Source of the DNA: an uncultured Oleispira sp.
Lineage (GTDB): Bacteria; Pseudomonadota; Gammaproteobacteria; Pseudomonadales; Oceanobacteraceae
Assembly: GCA_913019965.1 (NCBI GenBank)
Contig: CAJVZR010000029.1
Location: 1-48,791, forward strand
Direction: 5' to 3'
DNA: 48,791 bases
This document shows positions 46,518 through 48,791 of the stretch, piece after piece (position 1 is the stretch's first letter; each line of letters opens with the position of its first letter). The notes beneath the pieces were generated by a model. It ran no database searches, was not told where the DNA came from, and saw only the letters and a program-made list of their open reading frames with translations. The translations under genes and the position numbers were made by a program.

Positions 46518-48076
46518 CGAACAAAGAATTTCCAATCAGTAGCAGACCTATCGTATGGTCTATTGCCGCCTCTGACTCAGGAGGTGGCGCTGGAATTCAG
46601 GCCGACCTCAATACCCTACACAGTCTTCAATGTCATGGCTGCACAATCATCACCGCCATTACTGCGCAAAACAGTATTTCTGTTGAAAAGATTCATCCGT
46701 TATCGGCTGTCGATCTAGCTGCACAATGGCAAGCCTTAGAGAAAGACTTAGCACCCAAAGCCATCAAAATCGGTTTATTACCCGAGCCTAGCACGCTACG
46801 TTGGCTTGCTCGTCATTTGGCTGAATTAAGAACAAAGCAAGACGTATTTTGCGTATGGGATCCCGTGCTTAAAGCCAGTACTGGGGCGAGATTTTTAGAT
46901 GCTTTTGATCATGGCGAAATAGACCCATTATTACAATGCATTGATTTAATTACGCCTAATCTCAATGAAGCTGAATTGCTGACTAAAATTAAAATTCAAT
47001 CTTTTGTCGACATTGAACGAGCAGCTCAACAGCTGCTAGACCGTGGCGCAAAAGCTGTACTCATTAAAGGGGGTCATAGCTTCAGTGAAGCTGGGCAGGA
47101 AAATAACGATAAAAGTAATGATAGCAATCACGACTCAACTTGCCGTGATTATTTTAGCTCTCGTAAACAGAGCTTTTGGCTAAGCCATAAACGTCAAAAC
47201 CAACCTAATAATCACGGAACGGGCTGCACCCTGGCTTCAGCAATCGCTAGCTTCAGCGCTCATAATCATAGTTTGAGTGATAGCATCGTCTTGGCTAATC
47301 GCTTTATTCAGCAAAGTTTACGCTTGGCGTTAAGCCAAGGTCAGGGCGCAGGCCCGGTTTGGCAAGCCCCATTAGAAAACTACTCGAACGATCTCGCGAT
47401 ATTAAATAAATCACTAAGCGACTTCGTTGATGCAACTGACAGAGATAAAGCTTTCCCGCCCAGTGATGATCTAGGTTTATACGCAATTGTCGACAACCTT
47501 GATGATCTTCAGCGCTTAATAAAACAAGGAATCGATACTTTACAATGGCGCGATAAAAATAAAAGCGGCAATTATCAAACCACCCTTTTAAACGCTATTG
47601 AGCTCTGTAAAGAAAGTAATGTTCCTCTATATATTAACGACGACTGGCAGCTGGCACGGGAATTTAATGCTTATGGTATTCACTTAGGCCAAGAAGACCT
47701 TGAACGGATAACCCAAGAAGACCTTAACCGTCTTCAAAAGCATGGTTTACGCTTAGGCATTAGCTGTCATAACGAAACAGAACTGGCCTACGCTCATAGC
47801 TTACAACCCAGCTATCTTGCCTTTGGTCCAGTCTTCAGCCCAAATTCAAAAATTGTGAATCATGAAACCTTAGGATTGAATAAACTTAAACTCTGGCAAG
47901 CTCGTTATGGTGAACTCTATCCGACAACCTGTATTGGTGGTATCGACCTTAAGAGCCTGCCTGATGTTCTCGCGACGGGAATACAATCCGTTGCTGTTAT
48001 CTCTGCTTTAAGCGATGCAAGACATAGCCAAGCATTCATCAACTTCTTTCATCAACAAAGCCGCAATAACCCTTAG
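46502..48076 (+). CDS. thiDE: Fused ThiD-ThiE: HMP(-P) kinase and thiamine phosphate synthase
   Basis: 524 residues. Residues about 15-275 are Thi[37 protein letters not shown] and the ATP-binding [13 protein letters not shown]. Residues about 325-520 are Thi[44 protein letters not shown] and FGPVFSP. Start is TTG at 46502, inside thiG (16-nt overlap); no ATG or GTG lies in the stretch before the ThiD motif. The insert around residues 200-220 ([13 protein letters not shown]) is low in complexity. It closes the operon; thiF, thiI and thiL are not in the window. Confidence 0.93.
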   Translation: MATNLTNKEFPISSRPIVWSIAASDSGGGAGIQADLNTLHSLQCHGCTIITAITAQNSISVEKIHPLSAVDLAAQWQALEKDLAPKAIKIGLLPEPSTLRWLARHLAELRTKQDVFCVWDPVLKASTGARFLDAFDHGEIDPLLQCIDLITPNLNEAELLTKIKIQSFVDIERAAQQLLDRGAKAVLIKGGHSFSEAGQENNDKSNDSNHDSTCRDYFSSRKQSFWLSHKRQNQPNNHGTGCTLASAIASFSAHNHSLSDSIVLANRFIQQSLRLALSQGQGAGPVWQAPLENYSNDLAILNKSLSDFVDATDRDKAFPPSDDLGLYAIVDNLDDLQRLIKQGIDTLQWRDKNKSGNYQTTLLNAIELCKESNVPLYINDDWQLAREFNAYGIHLGQEDLERITQEDLNRLQKHGLRLGISCHNETELAYAHSLQPSYLAFGPVFSPNSKIVNHETLGLNKLKLWQARYGELYPTTCIGGIDLKSLPDVLATGIQSVAVISALSDARHSQAFINFFHQQSRNNP

Positions 48077-48112
48077 AGAATCCAATCAAAGCTGACAAAT
48101 ACATAACCTAAG

Positions 48113-48137
48113 CTCGCCTTTTTTTGATAAAGGCGAG
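48113..48137. other. Hairpin after the thiamine operon
   Basis: CTCGCCTTT (48113-48121) pairs with AAAGGCGAG (48129-48137). The T-rich part lies in the loop rather than after the stem, so an intrinsic terminator is only possible, not clear. Confidence 0.45.
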
Positions 48138-48213
48138 AATTAATCTGGCAAGTCGAAGAGGTGTATGAAAGTATTAGTCGCAAATTAAAAACCATCTTCA
48201 GAAGAATCTTTTC

Positions 48214-48791
48214 ATGTCAGAAGCTCGCGTATTACTCGAAGTTAAAAACAAAATCGCCTATGTCAGTTTAAATCGCCCAGAAAAACACAACGGTTTAGAC
48301 ATGGACATGTTTAAAGAAATGATTGCCACAGCGAAGAAAATCCGTAAAGACCGCACTATTCGCGCCGTCATCATGCATGGTAATGGCCCATCTTTTTGCG
48401 CTGGCCTCGATTTTGGAGCCCTGAGTAAAGACCCAATGATGATCCCCAAGGTTTTTCTAAAAATGCCTTGGAGCAAGCTCAATATCGCCCAAGAGATTGC
48501 TCATATTTGGCGCGATCTACCAATTCCGGTTATCTCTGCCATTCACGGTAATTGCTTCGGTGGTGGCATGCAGATCATCTTGGCAACGGATTACCGTATT
48601 GCTACTCCAGATAGTAAAATGTCGATATTAGAAATGAAATGGGGACTTATCCCTGACATGAGCGGCATGGTGACGCTATCCCGCTTAACCCGCGTTGATA
48701 TCGCTCAAGAGTTGACCATGACAGGACGCTTTTTCTCAGGTACTGAAGGGGCTGAATACGGATTGGTTAGCAAAATAAGTGATGACCCATT
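48214..48791 (+). CDS. Crotonase/enoyl-CoA hydratase family protein, 3' truncated by window edge
   Basis: 192 codons visible from the ATG at 48214. LNRPEKHNGLDMDMF, GNGPSFCAGLDFGAL (oxyanion hole 1) and GNCFGGGMQIILATDYRIAT (oxyanion hole 2) identify a crotonase fold. Residue Glu in KMSILEMKWGLIPDMSG is at the position of a catalytic acid. Substrate not clear; many such genes act in fatty-acid breakdown, which fits fadD elsewhere in the window. The end of the gene is outside the window. Confidence 0.9.
   Translation, partial: MSEARVLLEVKNKIAYVSLNRPEKHNGLDMDMFKEMIATAKKIRKDRTIRAVIMHGNGPSFCAGLDFGALSKDPMMIPKVFLKMPWSKLNIAQEIAHIWRDLPIPVISAIHGNCFGGGMQIILATDYRIATPDSKMSILEMKWGLIPDMSGMVTLSRLTRVDIAQELTMTGRFFSGTEGAEYGLVSKISDDP

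Overview
The window reads as an ordinary chromosomal stretch from a low-to-mid GC gammaproteobacterium, probably a marine heterotroph of the Oceanospirillales type. This is inferred from the gene content: hemH, hrpA, fadD, rnd, recR-ybaB-dnaX-ffs, ycgL-ycgN, a ybfE homologue and a TPP-riboswitch thiamine operon. No rRNA, tRNA, insertion sequence, prophage or CRISPR array was seen. Both ends cut genes: a porin at the left and a crotonase at the right.

Layout. (1) 1-3072 (+): an alternating duplication, porin / small PstS-like periplasmic protein / porin / small PstS-like protein, closed by a strong terminator. (2) 3188-4213 (+): ferrochelatase. (3) 4287-6952 (-): a hvfABC operon plus a DoxX-family hvfX. 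This is a copper-type RiPP metallophore pathway, and its precursor carries four 17-residue EGKCG repeats. (4) 7072-12839 (-): hrpA and fadD. (5) 13076-14480 (+): an alpha/beta hydrolase and a MaoC-type enoyl-CoA hydratase. (6) 14482-15432 (-): a secreted M23 peptidase. (7) 15529-26267 (-): a 12-gene envelope cluster, described below. (8) 26398-28453 (-): a CoxE-like VWA protein and its MoxR ATPase. (9) 28677-31642 (-): a large membrane VWA protein and a membrane-anchored winged-helix protein. (10) 31839-37837 (-): a small membrane protein, ycgN, ycgL, rnd, recR, ybaB, dnaX, the SRP RNA gene ffs, and a ybfE homologue. (11) 37986-40406 (+): a Lon-family protease, convergent with (12) 40409-42034 (-), a REC-HK-REC hybrid kinase. 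(13) 42180-48076 (+): TPP riboswitch and thiC-thiO-thiS-thiG-thiDE. (14) from 48214 (+): a partial crotonase.

The most interesting region is 15.5-26.3 kb. It encodes one MotA/TolQ/ExbB proton channel, two ExbD/TolR proteins and one TonB-like protein with a Lys-Pro rod and an AgmX/PglI-type C-terminus. It also encodes two TPR lipoproteins, a third large periplasmic helical-repeat protein, two probable outer-membrane barrel proteins (one with an SH3-like domain), a thioredoxin-fold protein and two small exported proteins of unknown function. This parts list resembles the Agl-Glt gliding and Nfs spore-coat machineries of Myxococcus. It is therefore probably a proton-driven trans-envelope machine whose role in this organism is unknown.

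A second notable signal is in dnaX. An A-AAA-AAG slippery heptamer is followed after 7 nt by a stem-loop and preceded by a Shine-Dalgarno-like GAAGGTG. The -1 frame stops four codons later. This is the arrangement expected for programmed -1 frameshifting that makes a short gamma-type clamp-loader subunit of about 398 residues. Coordinates of several starts were moved to internal codons where a ribosome binding site or signal peptide decided the case; this is stated in each entry.
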